Source: Caulobacter endophyticus (GTDB taxonomy: Bacteria > Pseudomonadota > Alphaproteobacteria > Caulobacterales > Caulobacteraceae). From it: a DNA stretch of 64,000 nt. Position numbers and translations under genes: made by a program. The stretch spans positions 1 to 64,000 of the forward strand of contig NZ_QDKQ01000053.1 in the NCBI RefSeq assembly GCF_003116815.1. The letters are read 5' to 3'. Within the stretch, counting starts at the first letter, position 1. Each line of letters begins with the position of its first letter. This document shows, one piece after another, positions 1 through 8,175 of this stretch. Under the pieces are notes generated by a model. It saw nothing but the letters and a program-made list of their open reading frames with translations, searched no databases and was not told the origin of the DNA.

Positions 1-353
1 GTGCCGCGCAGCGCCGGCGGCAGGGCGGGCGGGTGCGGATCGGGGCGCGGCGCGACGGTGGCCCGCGCGGCGTCGCGTCCCGCGCCCCAGCGTTCGAGCT
101 CGGCCCGGCGCTGGTCCAGCGGCGTGACGGCGTAGCGCGGATCGCCCAGCCCGTCCTGGCCTGTCAGCTGGGCCATCCGGCTTTCCAGCGCCTGTCGCTC
201 GGCCATCAGACGCGCCAGGTTGGGAGACAGCGCGGCCGGATCGGCGCCCGGCGACGAGCCGCGGGACGGGGAGGGCGCCGCGCGGATCGGCGCGGGCGCC
301 GGCGTCGGCGACTTCGCGCGACGCAGGGCGTCCTTCCAGGGCGGATCGCTCAT
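1..353 (-). CDS. Unknown proline-rich protein, N-terminal part (cut by window edge)
   Basis: This is the last visible gene of the minus-strand operon; its 3' end lies outside the window. The ATG (353-351) overlaps the TGA of the upstream gene in an ATGA junction, which fixes the start and implies translational coupling. About 117 residues are visible: MSDPPWKDALRRAKSPTP, then a Pro/Ala/Ser-rich stretch, then a probable helical part with RLMAERQALESRMAQL and LDQRRAELERWGAGRD. No signal peptide or membrane segment is seen. I do not recognise a family. The charged, heptad-like helix suggests a small coiled coil, which is inference. Confidence 0.75.
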   Translation of the reverse strand, partial: MSDPPWKDALRRAKSPTPAPAPIRAAPSPSRGSSPGADPAALSPNLARLMAERQALESRMAQLTGQDGLGDPRYAVTPLDQRRAELERWGAGRDAARATVAPRPDPHPPALPPALRG

Positions 354-907
354 CCGTCGTCTTCTTCCTCGGCCGCCCGTCGCTTCTCCATCAGCGCCCG
401 CACGCGTTCCTCGAACAGCGCCGGCGGCGGGATCGGCACCAGCTTGGTGCGCATCAGGCTCGAGCCTTCGGCGCTGTACTGGTACTTGGCCGCGTAGCTG
501 GCGCTGACGCTGCTGGCGCTGACCGCCCCGCCGCCGCCGAACGGCGTCCAGAAGCCGCCGGCCTTGACCGTCGTGGCGCTGCTGCTGCGCTTGATCTCGG
601 TCTCGGACTTGAACGAGATCGACATCTTCAGCTCGATCACGGTGTCGACGAACTGGTAGAAGGTCGGAGTGAAGCCCAGCTCCAGCAGGCTGTATTCCTT
701 GCCGTCGCCGAACTTGACCATGTAGGTCTTCGACTTGGCGCCGTCGCCTTCCTTCTCCTCGTCGGCGTCCTCGTCGTAGCCGGCCATCAGCCGGGCGATG
801 CGCAACGACACCATGTCCAGCTGCAGCTGGGCGGTCGCGATGCCCACGCCCAGGCGCTGGACCATCTCGGGAAAGGGGACGGCAAGCAGTTCGGTGCCCA
901 CGCTCAT
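350..907 (-). CDS. Paralogue of the LLxxP/LGFxPTFY module family (185 aa), function unknown
   Basis: One of four neighbouring paralogues. The shared module shows here as ELLAVPFPEMVQRLGVGIA near residue 6, then LLELGFTPTFYQFVDTVIEL near residue 75, then SYAAKYQYSAEGSSLMRTKL and VPIPPP near residues 138-162, and a charged helical tail (EERVRALMEKRRAAEEEDD). The middle is a predicted beta-rich stretch with many Ser/Thr/Lys. There is no signal peptide. The layout (N-terminal helix, then a strand-rich part opening with a PTFY motif) recalls DUF2589-type proteins, but I cannot confirm homology. It is 21 bp downstream of the 256-aa paralogue and overlaps the next gene by 3 bp. Confidence 0.85.
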   Translation of the reverse strand: MSVGTELLAVPFPEMVQRLGVGIATAQLQLDMVSLRIARLMAGYDEDADEEKEGDGAKSKTYMVKFGDGKEYSLLELGFTPTFYQFVDTVIELKMSISFKSETEIKRSSSATTVKAGGFWTPFGGGGAVSASSVSASYAAKYQYSAEGSSLMRTKLVPIPPPALFEERVRALMEKRRAAEEEDDG

Positions 908-928
908 GGCGCGTTCTCCGTCCGGGGG

Positions 929-1699
929 TTACGGGGTCGGGGGCGAGGGGTTCTGCGTACCCAGCTTCTTGTCGAGCAGGCGGCGGCGGCGCTCGACCTC
1001 TTCGTCCAGCTGCCGGCGGATGCGTTCTTCCAGTATGGCCGGAGGCGGGATCGGCACCAGCTTGGTGCGCAGCAGGCTCGAGCCCTCGGCCGAGTAGCTG
1101 TATTTCGACGAGTAGCTGGCGTCGACCTGGCTCGTGGAGACCTGGGTCGTGTTGGTCGTGCCGGCCTTGCCGCGGAACAGGCTCCAGCTGAAGCTCGAGC
1201 CCTTGGTGGTCACCTGGTTGGTGGCCTTGGAGGTGCGCGTCGTCTCGCTGCTGTAGGTGATCTTGATGGCGATCTTCACCTCGATGATCGTGTCGACGAA
1301 CTGGTAGAAGGTTGGCGAGAAGCCCAGTTCCAGCATCGACAGGCGGGTGGGCACCCGGATCAGGGTGGTGTCGGCGTTCTCGCCGTTGTCCTCGGCGGCC
1401 TTCTTCTGGTCCTTGACGACCTTTTCCAGCGCCTTGGTGTCGCCGCCCGAGATGGCGTTGTCGGCGGCGATGTAGGCCAGGGCGTCGGAGGCGGTCATCA
1501 GGTCGTAGCCGAAGAAGATCCGGCTGTCGTCGAAGGTGGTCTTGCCGTCCTCATCGGTCACGGCCTGCAGGCCGCCCATCATCTCGGCCACTTCGATGCT
1601 GTTGGCGTCGAGCTTGATCTGGCCCTCGGCGATGGCGAAGGCCATCTGGCGTATCATGTCCCCCATGGGGACGTTCAGAAGCTCTCTCCCGATCGACAT
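929..1699 (-). CDS. Paralogue of the LLxxP/LGFxPTFY module family (256 aa), function unknown
   Basis: Very close in design to the 185-aa neighbour: ELLNVPMGDMIRQMAFAIAE at the start, MLELGFSPTFYQFVDTIIEV in the middle, SYSSKYSYSAEGSSLLRTKL and VPIPPPAILEERIRRQLDEE at the end. Compared with the neighbour it carries an extra stretch of about 65 residues between the first and second motifs, rich in Asp, Ala and Lys (ALEKVVKDQKKAAEDNGENA). It has no signal peptide or membrane helix. It starts 12 bp after the stop of the 158-aa paralogue, so the genes are surely co-transcribed. The strong conservation of the last 40 residues between the two copies suggests a common docking surface; that is inference. 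Confidence 0.87.
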   Translation of the reverse strand: MSIGRELLNVPMGDMIRQMAFAIAEGQIKLDANSIEVAEMMGGLQAVTDEDGKTTFDDSRIFFGYDLMTASDALAYIAADNAISGGDTKALEKVVKDQKKAAEDNGENADTTLIRVPTRLSMLELGFSPTFYQFVDTIIEVKIAIKITYSSETTRTSKATNQVTTKGSSFSWSLFRGKAGTTNTTQVSTSQVDASYSSKYSYSAEGSSLLRTKLVPIPPPAILEERIRRQLDEEVERRRRLLDKKLGTQNPSPPTP

Positions 1700-1711
1700 G
1701 TCTGGTCCTTC

Positions 1712-2188
1712 CTAGGGATTGGGCGCGGGGGCGGCTTCGCTGATCTTGCGAAGCAGGTTTTCGAGATTTTCGGGGGGCGGCAGGCTGACTAGCCGGGCCG
1801 CGATCGAGCTCATGCCCTCGGCGCTGACCGAGAACTTGCGCGCGTAGCTGACGTTGACCGAAGCGGCGACCATGACGAAGCCGGCCTGCACGCCGACCGT
1901 GGCGCCGGCCGAGACGCCGAACTCCGTGCTCTCGGTCATGCTGAACGAGAGCTTGGCCTCCACCGTGGCCTCGGTGAAGCTGTAGAAGGTGGGGGTGAAA
2001 CCAAGGGAGATCAGATTGTGGGTCTCCCCACCCAGCTCGATCTCGGCCTCGGCCATGGCCTTGGCGGTCTCGATGCTGTTGCGGTCGAGCGCCGACTGGG
2101 CCTGGGCGATGGCGATGCCCAGGCGCTCGATGATCTGCGGCAACGGCGCGGACAGCAACTGCCGGGTGACGGACGCGGTCTCGCTCAT
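1712..2188 (-). CDS. Minimal paralogue of the LLxxP/LGFxPTFY module family (158 aa), function unknown
   Basis: The shortest member and probably close to the bare module. QLLSAPLPQIIERLGIAIAQ is followed by AQSALDRNSIETAKAMAEAE, then LISLGFTPTFYSFTEATVEA, a Gly/Ala/Val-rich beta stretch, and SYARKFSVSAEGMSSIAARL with VSLPPPENLENLLRKI at the end. The motif order is the same in all four paralogues. Its ATG overlaps the stop of the OmpA-domain paralogue by 4 bp (ATGA). No secretion signal is visible. The function is unknown. Confidence 0.87.
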   Translation of the reverse strand: MSETASVTRQLLSAPLPQIIERLGIAIAQAQSALDRNSIETAKAMAEAEIELGGETHNLISLGFTPTFYSFTEATVEAKLSFSMTESTEFGVSAGATVGVQAGFVMVAASVNVSYARKFSVSAEGMSSIAARLVSLPPPENLENLLRKISEAAPAPNP

Positions 2189-3984
2189 GGGGTGGGCGTC
2201 GGCGTGGGCGTGGGGGTCGAGCCGCTGGCCGGGGTCAGGTAGGTCTTGATCTCCTCAAGGAACTCGACCGGGGCCGGCACCGCGACGATGCGGGCCGAGA
2301 TGCTGCTGTTGCCGTTCACCGACTGCTCGAACTGTCGGCTGGAGCGGTAATCGACGGCCAGGCCGACGGCGACCGAGACCTTGGGCCGGTCGCCGCTGGC
2401 GGTCGGCCCGGCGGCGATGCCGGCCAGGGCGCGGGTGATGCTGGCGCCGCCGTCCGCCGACAGGGCGATGTCGTTGGCCGATAGGGTGACGAGGTTGATC
2501 AACACCACGTCGCTGGCGTTGACGAAGCTGACCACGCCGCCCTGCCGGGTGGCGCGCACGCCATGGGTGGCGCTGCCGGCGTTGACGTCGCGCGCCAGGT
2601 TGAAGGCATAGGCCTCCGGGGTGTCGGCGGCGAAGGTCGAGCCGCCCGAATTGACCGCCGCCCCGCTGACCGCCACCGAAGTCTCCGAAGCGCCGACCTT
2701 GACCGCGGTGGCGTCTACGGCCTGGGCGGTGAAGTGGCGCACGATGATGAAGCCGTTGCCGCTGGCCGAGCCGCCGGTCCTGTCGGGCGTTGGGGTGGCC
2801 TGCAGCTGGGTTCCGGCGGAGTCGACGACGATCAGCAGGTCGTCGGAGTCGGCCAGCAGCACCTCGGCGCGCCGGAACTGCTGGTTGGCCACCTCGTCGG
2901 TGGCGCCGACCCAGCGGTCCTCGCCGCGCGTCTCGGTGCGGCGGATCTGGGCGGGCGGCACGCCGTTGGCCCGCAGGTAATTGGCGACGGCGTCGGCGCG
3001 ATCCTGGCCCAACTGGGTGTTGTAGGCCTGAGAGGCGACGCGGTCGGTGAAGCCGATGACGTCGACCACAGAGCCGCTGTCGCGCAGGGCGCGGGCCAGC
3101 AGCCGAAGCTCCTCGGTGGCGGCGGGCTTGAGCGCCGAGCTGCCGCTGTCGAACAGCGCCAGGCCCAGGGTTCCGCCGCCGGCCGGCAGGGTCGAGCCCG
3201 GCGGATCGCGCACCAGCCGGGCGCGAAAGCCGCCCAGGGCGTTGATCTGGGTGACCACGGCGCGGGCGTAGAGCAGGGCGTTGGCCTGACTGCCGACGGT
3301 GGCGGTCTTGCCCGAGGCCAGGACGAAGGCCTCGCTGGCGCCGGCCGTCGGCGTCTCGACGATGCGGATGACGCCGAAGCTGGCCTCGCCGCCGGCGTAG
3401 AAGGCCACGCCGGTGTCGGTCTTGATCGGGTTGCGGGCGTTGTCGGGGTCGAGCTTGAACTGCGCCCGGGTGTGCTGGGCGACGACATAGGCCCGCTCGA
3501 ACTTGCCGGTCGGGCTCCGCAACGCCTGGGCCAGGCCCTCGGCGGCGGCTTCCAGATCGGCGCCCGCCGCATCGGTTTTTGTCCCGTCGACCGTGACGCT
3601 GGCGGGCAGGCTGCGCAGGGTGATCTGGGCCTCGCGGGCGTTGGCCGGGGCTTGGGGACCGCCCTGGCCGAAGCCGAAGTCCAGCTTGGCGCCGATGCCG
3701 AAGGCGCTGGCCTCGCCGACCTTCATGGTCAACTGCATCGAGACCGTCAGGTCGGCGTGCTGGTAGTGATAGAACGGCGGCGACAGGCCCAGCTGCAGCA
3801 GGCTCTTGCCGCCGAGGCCCGGACGCGGCTCCACATACTCGCCGACCTGGGCCAGGCTGTTGAGGTCGAGCGCTTTCTGGGCGTCGGCGATCGACAGGCC
3901 CATGGCCTTGATGAACTCGGCGACGCTGGCGTCGGCCAGGATCTGGCCGGGCGTCATCCGCTCGATGGGGTTCTCGTCAGCCAT
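2185..3984 (-). CDS. Module-family paralogue with inserted OmpA-like domain (599 aa)
   Basis: The N-terminal ~108 residues carry the first half of the family module (QILADASVAEFIKAMGLSIA; LLQLGLSPPFYHYQHADLTV) and the last ~65 carry the second half (YRSSRQFEQSVNGNSSISAR, then IVAVPAPVEFLEEI). Between them sits an insert of roughly 420 residues. It contains an OmpA C-terminal-like domain at about 273-378, with FDSGSSALKP, GFTDRVASQAYN and LGQDRADAVANYL keeping the Asp and Arg that bind diaminopimelate in that family, and ending NQQFRRAEVLL. Flanking segments (about 240-258 and 460-485) have an INxxxxGxxA look, like flagellin hook-IN repeats. The protein ends in a Thr-Pro repeat. It has no signal peptide, which is odd for an OmpA-domain protein. 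Confidence 0.88.
   Translation of the reverse strand: MADENPIERMTPGQILADASVAEFIKAMGLSIADAQKALDLNSLAQVGEYVEPRPGLGGKSLLQLGLSPPFYHYQHADLTVSMQLTMKVGEASAFGIGAKLDFGFGQGGPQAPANAREAQITLRSLPASVTVDGTKTDAAGADLEAAAEGLAQALRSPTGKFERAYVVAQHTRAQFKLDPDNARNPIKTDTGVAFYAGGEASFGVIRIVETPTAGASEAFVLASGKTATVGSQANALLYARAVVTQINALGGFRARLVRDPPGSTLPAGGGTLGLALFDSGSSALKPAATEELRLLARALRDSGSVVDVIGFTDRVASQAYNTQLGQDRADAVANYLRANGVPPAQIRRTETRGEDRWVGATDEVANQQFRRAEVLLADSDDLLIVVDSAGTQLQATPTPDRTGGSASGNGFIIVRHFTAQAVDATAVKVGASETSVAVSGAAVNSGGSTFAADTPEAYAFNLARDVNAGSATHGVRATRQGGVVSFVNASDVVLINLVTLSANDIALSADGGASITRALAGIAAGPTASGDRPKVSVAVGLAVDYRSSRQFEQSVNGNSSISARIVAVPAPVEFLEEIKTYLTPASGSTPTPTPTPTP
2190..2219 (-). repeat. Short GGCGTG-type tandem repeat encoding a Pro-Thr tail
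   Basis: The 3' end of the OmpA-domain gene is a simple repeat on the + strand (GTGGGCGTCGGCGTGGG and continuing) that encodes alternating Thr-Pro at the C-terminus. It may vary in copy number by slippage; the downstream gene begins within it through the ATGA overlap. Confidence 0.6.
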
Positions 3985-4546
3985 GCATCGGCTCCTTCAT
4001 AAGCGCCGGGGAGTCACAGGCGCGCGCCCTGTCGACGGTGTCGGCGCGCACGGTCCAGTAGCCGTGGACGCGCTGGGCCTCGGCCAGCCGGGCGGCGGGA
4101 ACGCCGAGCCCGCGGGCTGTCCAGGCCAGTAGATCGCGAGACAGAGGCAGGGCCTCGTCCAAGGCGATGGCGGCTTCGAGGCTCTCGCGCGCCCCGGCCG
4201 TATCGCCGGCCTTCAGGCGATTGACGCCGCACCGCTCCAGCAGGCAGGCGCGGTCGCGGCGCTGGAAGTCGCTGGGCGTTCCGTCGCCCAGTTCCGCGGC
4301 GGCGCTGCAGGCGGCCTCATGAGCCAGGACCGCGGCCTGCTCGTTGGCGCCGGTGCGCTCCAGGCTTTCCAGCACGCAGTGCAGGTAGTGCCGGGCGAAG
4401 ATCTGCGGCGCGCGCACGCCATGGGCCAGGCGCAACGCCTCGCGGTACTTGGCCAGGGCCTGGTCGTGGCGGCCCTTCAGCGCCAGAACCTTGCCGGCTT
4501 CGGCGACGCCGGCGTGCAGCCGGTGGACGTCGAGAACGGCGGTCAC
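3977..4546 (-). CDS. TPR-like helical repeat protein (189 aa)
   Basis: The GTG start (4546) overlaps the TGA of the upstream gene in a GTGA junction; a longer frame through the upstream gene exists but is a shadow. The sequence is helical: KGRHDQALAKYREALRLAHG near residue 20 is a typical tetratricopeptide helix pair, followed by ARHYLHCVLESLERTG and, later, GVNRLKAGDTAGARESLEAA. The C-terminal part (WTARGLGV, then VHGYWTVRADTVDRA) is outside the TPRs. It overlaps the OmpA-domain gene by 8 bp. A scaffold or chaperone role for the module-family products is plausible but inferred from position only. Confidence 0.8.
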   Translation of the reverse strand: MTAVLDVHRLHAGVAEAGKVLALKGRHDQALAKYREALRLAHGVRAPQIFARHYLHCVLESLERTGANEQAAVLAHEAACSAAAELGDGTPSDFQRRDRACLLERCGVNRLKAGDTAGARESLEAAIALDEALPLSRDLLAWTARGLGVPAARLAEAQRVHGYWTVRADTVDRARACDSPALMKEPMHG

Positions 4547-5625
4547 GCGCGGATCTCGGCGAACAGCACCTCGGCGCCGGCCGTCTCCAGGCGATGGCGC
4601 AGCAGCTGGGCGCGAGGGCGCGGCATCAGCTCCGTCGACAGGGGAGCTGCGCCGGCCAGGCCCATTCGCGCCAGCACTCCCTCGGGGGCGGACAGGATGT
4701 CGAGCGCCTGGTGCGAGAAGGTCTCCAGCTCGGCTCGCACCGTCAGGTTCGCTTCGACGTAGGCCGCCATGCGGCCTTCCAGGTCGGCGAAGGCCACGCC
4801 GGCCTCGATCGGGATTGGCAGGGCCTGGCGTAGCAGCTGGAAATCCTCGGCCGGAACGCCGGCCAGCATCTCCAGCGCCGCGGCGCTTTCCGGCGGGGCC
4901 GCGACGAGTTCGAGGGTGAAGCGCAGGAAGGCCTGGTCGACGATCCGCACCTGCTCGGGCGCCTTGAGCCGCCGCCACAGGCCGTCGGCCTCGCTGCGGC
5001 TCAGATCGAAGACGGTGGCCGAGCCGCCGGGCGCGATGTCGGCGCCGGCGGGCAGGCGCTGGCGCAGGATCCCGACCTGCAGGTGCGACAGGTTGCTGGC
5101 GAAGAGGGCGAAGCGAGCTTCGTCGGGGCGGCTGGCGGTCAGGCGCACGGCGCCGGCGGGCAGAGCCGCTTCGAGAGCGCGCACGGTGGCTTCGGTGACC
5201 GCCCCCAGGATCACGCCCGGCGGGGTAAGCAGCAGGTCGAGCGCGGCCGCCGGATCCATCCCGAGGAACCGCCCGAGCGCGACGCCCACGGCGTCGGCGG
5301 CGTCGAGGTCGATGAGCTCGCCGGCCAGGTCCATCGACGGCGCGCGGGCCGGGGCGGGGCCGGCTGGCGTGACGGCGGCCTCGACGCCGAGGGTTCCGAT
5401 TAGCTCCGCCAGGCGCGCGGCGTCGGCAGCGGGCAGGCCGGCCAGCAGGCGCGCGGGGGCGCGATAGAGGGCGTCGACCACCGTCTCGACGGGAAGGTCG
5501 AGGGCCTGGCTGAGCACCGAGGCGGCGCGAGGCGAGGCGTTGCCGATGCTGGTGATCAGCAGGTCGGCCGCCTCCGGGTTTACGCTTGGGTACGCTACGC
5601 TTGGGAACACCGACGACTCGAGCAC
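4543..5625 (-). CDS. Protein with ribosomal-L7/L12-C-terminal-like repeats (360 aa), function unknown
   Basis: First gene of the operon. The start chosen is GTG 5625, because AGGGAGG (5637-5631) sits 5 bases upstream; the open frame runs on to a TTG that lies upstream of this ribosome site. Two segments follow the L7/L12 C-terminal pattern (helix, aPxxll, eAxxlxxxL, then Gly-Val): residues about 30-80 (VVDALYRAPARLLAGLPAAD) and about 108-155 (ALDLLLTPPGVILGAVTEAT). The rest looks like diverged copies of the same alternating helix/strand pattern. No signal peptide or catalytic motif is seen. I do not know a function; a structural or adaptor role is a guess. Confidence 0.8.
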   Translation of the reverse strand: MLESSVFPSVAYPSVNPEAADLLITSIGNASPRAASVLSQALDLPVETVVDALYRAPARLLAGLPAADAARLAELIGTLGVEAAVTPAGPAPARAPSMDLAGELIDLDAADAVGVALGRFLGMDPAAALDLLLTPPGVILGAVTEATVRALEAALPAGAVRLTASRPDEARFALFASNLSHLQVGILRQRLPAGADIAPGGSATVFDLSRSEADGLWRRLKAPEQVRIVDQAFLRFTLELVAAPPESAAALEMLAGVPAEDFQLLRQALPIPIEAGVAFADLEGRMAAYVEANLTVRAELETFSHQALDILSAPEGVLARMGLAGAAPLSTELMPRPRAQLLRHRLETAGAEVLFAEIRA

Positions 5626-5696
5626 CAACACCTCCCTCAAGGCTGGTTTCGACCGGGCGATCCACGCTTTAGTAGGCGCGGCGCAGGACTCGTGTC

Positions 5697-5710
5697 AGAG
5701 TTGTAACTCT
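5697..5710. promoter_or_regulatory. Inverted repeat upstream of the module-family operon
   Basis: AGAGTT-GT-AACTCT is an exact 6-bp inverted repeat located 72 bp upstream of the first start codon of the minus-strand operon and beyond the end of the MFS gene. It could be an operator or just a small hairpin; no clear -35/-10 pair is visible beside it. Confidence 0.3.
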
Positions 5711-5782
5711 TTGTAAAGCTCCGAAGCATTGCACGTGGTGAATCTGCGCCATGTGCGATCGGTCGTATGCGGAAGATCGAGG

Positions 5783-7018
5783 CTAGCGCCTTGCCAGCAA
5801 GGCTCCAGCGCCGGCCAGGGCCGCCAGCACGGCGGCCGCGAATACGCCGCGAAGGTCGCCGCCGCCCGAGGCCACGGCTATGCCGAGCAGCGGGCCCAGC
5901 GCCTGCGAGGCCGCCACGGCCACGTTCATCACGCCCAGGTCGCGGCCATTACCGGCGCTGTCGGGCAGCACCTCGGCCACGAGGGCGAGGTTGCTGGTCG
6001 AATAGACCCCATGGCCGATGCCGAAGACGACCTGGGCGACCAGCGGGCCGGGCCAGCCCGAAACCAGCAGCAGCAAGGCGACGCCCGTCGCGATCAATAC
6101 GCCGCCGGCGATGACCACCGGTCGCCGGCCCAGCCGGTCCGACAGGACGCCGCTCACCGCCCCGGCCGCCAGCATGCCCAGGGTGGAGGCCGTCAGCAGC
6201 AGGCCGAAGGCGGCCTCGGGGGTGACGCCCGGCAGGCGGCTGGCCAGATCGCCCCGGTCCTTGAGGTAGAAGAACAGGTAGAGGGTGTGCAGCGCCACGG
6301 CCGTCTCGATCAGCAGGCGCGAGGCGAACACCATCCGGAAGCGGCCATCGGCGAAGGCGGTCAGCCTCAGGCTGGGCCAGGCGATGGGCGCGCGGGCGGG
6401 GGCGGGCGGCTCGCGCAGGGTCACGGCGAAGGGCAGAACGAGCAGGGCCGCGGCGGCGATGACGGCGATATAGCGGCTGGTCGCCGACACCAGCAGGGCG
6501 CCGACGACCAGGGCCGTGAACAGCTTTGAGGCAGGCAGGGCCAGGCCCGCCCAGGCTGCCGCCGCGCCCTTCTGGTGGTCCGGCACGAGGTCGGGCAGCA
6601 CTGCGGCCAGCGGCGCGTAGAGGGCGTTGACCGCCAGTTGCAGCACCACGACCGCGCCCAGCATCTGCCACGGGGTTTGGGCCAGGCCTACCAGGGCGAG
6701 GCTGAGCGTCGTGGCGATCCAGCCGCCGAGAATCCAGGGCCGACGCCGGCCAAAGCGGCTGCGCGTGGCGTCGCTGAGCGCGCCGAAGGCGATGTGGGCG
6801 ACGGCTGCGGTGATCGCCCCGACAATGGAGATCTGGCTGAGGGTCAGGTCGCGGGCGTGCGGGGCGACCTCGGCGGCCTTCAGCGGCGCCAGCAGGGTCA
6901 GGAACGGTATGAAGGAAACGAAGGCGCCGGCGTTGGCCAGGCCATAGCCGGCGAGGAATAGCCGCGAGCGTCCCGCAGTAGGCTCGGCTTCTGTAAATGG
7001 GCGGCCGCCTTGATCCAT
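5783..7018 (-). CDS. MFS sugar transporter, SLC45/GPH-like
   Basis: The protein has 411 residues with about 12 predicted membrane segments. The loop after helix 2 reads FGALSDATRSRFGRRRPWIL, the RxGRRRP signature common in SLC45/sucrose and GPH-type sugar:cation symporters, and the equivalent loop in the second half is GVLSDRLGRRPVVIAGG. It lies at the inner membrane. It is transcribed divergently from the LacI-type gene, and the neighbouring TonB receptor and GH3/GH30 enzymes suggest it imports the glucose or oligosaccharide they release. The sugar specificity is inferred from neighbours only. Confidence 0.88.
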   Translation of the reverse strand: MDQGGRPFTEAEPTAGRSRLFLAGYGLANAGAFVSFIPFLTLLAPLKAAEVAPHARDLTLSQISIVGAITAAVAHIAFGALSDATRSRFGRRRPWILGGWIATTLSLALVGLAQTPWQMLGAVVVLQLAVNALYAPLAAVLPDLVPDHQKGAAAAWAGLALPASKLFTALVVGALLVSATSRYIAVIAAAALLVLPFAVTLREPPAPARAPIAWPSLRLTAFADGRFRMVFASRLLIETAVALHTLYLFFYLKDRGDLASRLPGVTPEAAFGLLLTASTLGMLAAGAVSGVLSDRLGRRPVVIAGGVLIATGVALLLLVSGWPGPLVAQVVFGIGHGVYSTSNLALVAEVLPDSAGNGRDLGVMNVAVAASQALGPLLGIAVASGGGDLRGVFAAAVLAALAGAGALLARR

Positions 7019-7115
7019 CCGTGGTTTATGCGATCAGGACAGCCTGCGGTCGAGCTATTGTCAGCCCGGCCATTCGTCACCATCGTGTCGCCCTGCGTTC
7101 GGTTCGGAGAGTTCA

Positions 7116-8159
7116 TTGACGGCAAGACGGCCCACCATCGACGACGTGGCGCGCCTTTCGGGCGTCGCGCGGACGACGGTTTCGCGGGTGCTCAACGACG
7201 GCCCCAATGTTCGCGACGAGGTGCGGGCCCGGGTGATGGAGGCCGTCAAGGCGCTGGACTACAAGGTCAATCCGCAGGCCCGCTCGCTGGCCGGCGGGGG
7301 GAGCCGGCTGCTTGGCCTGGTGTTCGCCTCGGACCTCGAGAGCGAGCCGAACTCGTTCTACCACTCGGCCCTGGAGCTGGGCGCGCTGCGCGGCTGCCTG
7401 GAGCTGGGCTATCAGCTGGTCACCCGCCACATCCCGCTGCAGAGCGCCGACCGCGAGCAGCAGGTCTATGACCTGATCGCCACCCAGCGCTGCGAGGGGC
7501 TGATCTTCACGCCGCCCTATTCTGACGATGCGGCGCTGATCGCCGAGGTGCTGCGGCGCCGCTGCAGGGTGGTGTCGATCTCGCCGGGCGGGGCGGGCAG
7601 GGACCTGGCCGACGGCGTGGGCATGGACGACGAGGCTGGCGGCTACGACATCGCCCGCCGGCTGATCGAGCTGGGCCATCGCCGATTCGCCTTCATGGGC
7701 GGCATCCAGGGCCACTTGTCGGCCGACCGGCGCCTCGACGGCCTGATGCGGGCCCTGTCCGAGGCGGGGCTCGGGGCGTCCGACCTGATCCAGGTGCGGG
7801 GCGACTTCACCTTCCGTTCGGGGGTGGAGCTGACGCCGCGCCTGCTGGACGATCCGCTGCATCCGACGGCCCTGGTCTGCGCCAATGACGACATGGCCGC
7901 CGGAGCGCTTTCGGTGGTTCACGGGCGGGGCGTGAAAGTGCCCCAGGACCTGTCTGTGACCGGCTTTGACGACACGCCGGTGTCGGCCATCGTCTGGCCT
8001 CCTCTGACCACCGTGCACCAGCCGCTGAAGGACATGGGCCGCCGCGCCGTGGCCCTGCTGGCCAGCCGCCTGACGGGCGGCCGGGCCGAGGCCGAACCCG
8101 AGTTCGACTGCCTCGATCACGCGGTGGTCGAACGGGGCACCGCCGCCTCCGCTCCCTGA
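7116..8159 (+). CDS. LacI-family transcriptional regulator
   Basis: 347 residues. The N-terminal helix-turn-helix is classical: PTIDDVARLSGVARTTVSRV followed by LNDGPNVRDEVRARV, and the hinge region LDYKVNPQARSLAGG. A periplasmic-binding-protein-like sugar-sensing domain follows (about 60-345), with the conserved LVCANDDMAAGAL and VTGFDDTPVS. The start is TTG (7116) with GGAGA five bases upstream. It is divergent from the MFS gene and immediately upstream of the TonB receptor, whose promoter region carries a LacI-type palindrome. It is probably the local repressor of the glucan-use locus. Confidence 0.93.
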   Translation: MTARRPTIDDVARLSGVARTTVSRVLNDGPNVRDEVRARVMEAVKALDYKVNPQARSLAGGGSRLLGLVFASDLESEPNSFYHSALELGALRGCLELGYQLVTRHIPLQSADREQQVYDLIATQRCEGLIFTPPYSDDAALIAEVLRRRCRVVSISPGGAGRDLADGVGMDDEAGGYDIARRLIELGHRRFAFMGGIQGHLSADRRLDGLMRALSEAGLGASDLIQVRGDFTFRSGVELTPRLLDDPLHPTALVCANDDMAAGALSVVHGRGVKVPQDLSVTGFDDTPVSAIVWPPLTTVHQPLKDMGRRAVALLASRLTGGRAEAEPEFDCLDHAVVERGTAASAP

Positions 8160-8175
8160 CCGAACGCTGATCCCC

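Noticed and set aside
3977..5665. Single 562-codon frame covering the TPR-like and L7/L12-like genes
   Set aside because: Only its last 189 codons are real. The upstream part is a shadow of the overlapping gene in another frame; the GTGA overlap shows two genes.
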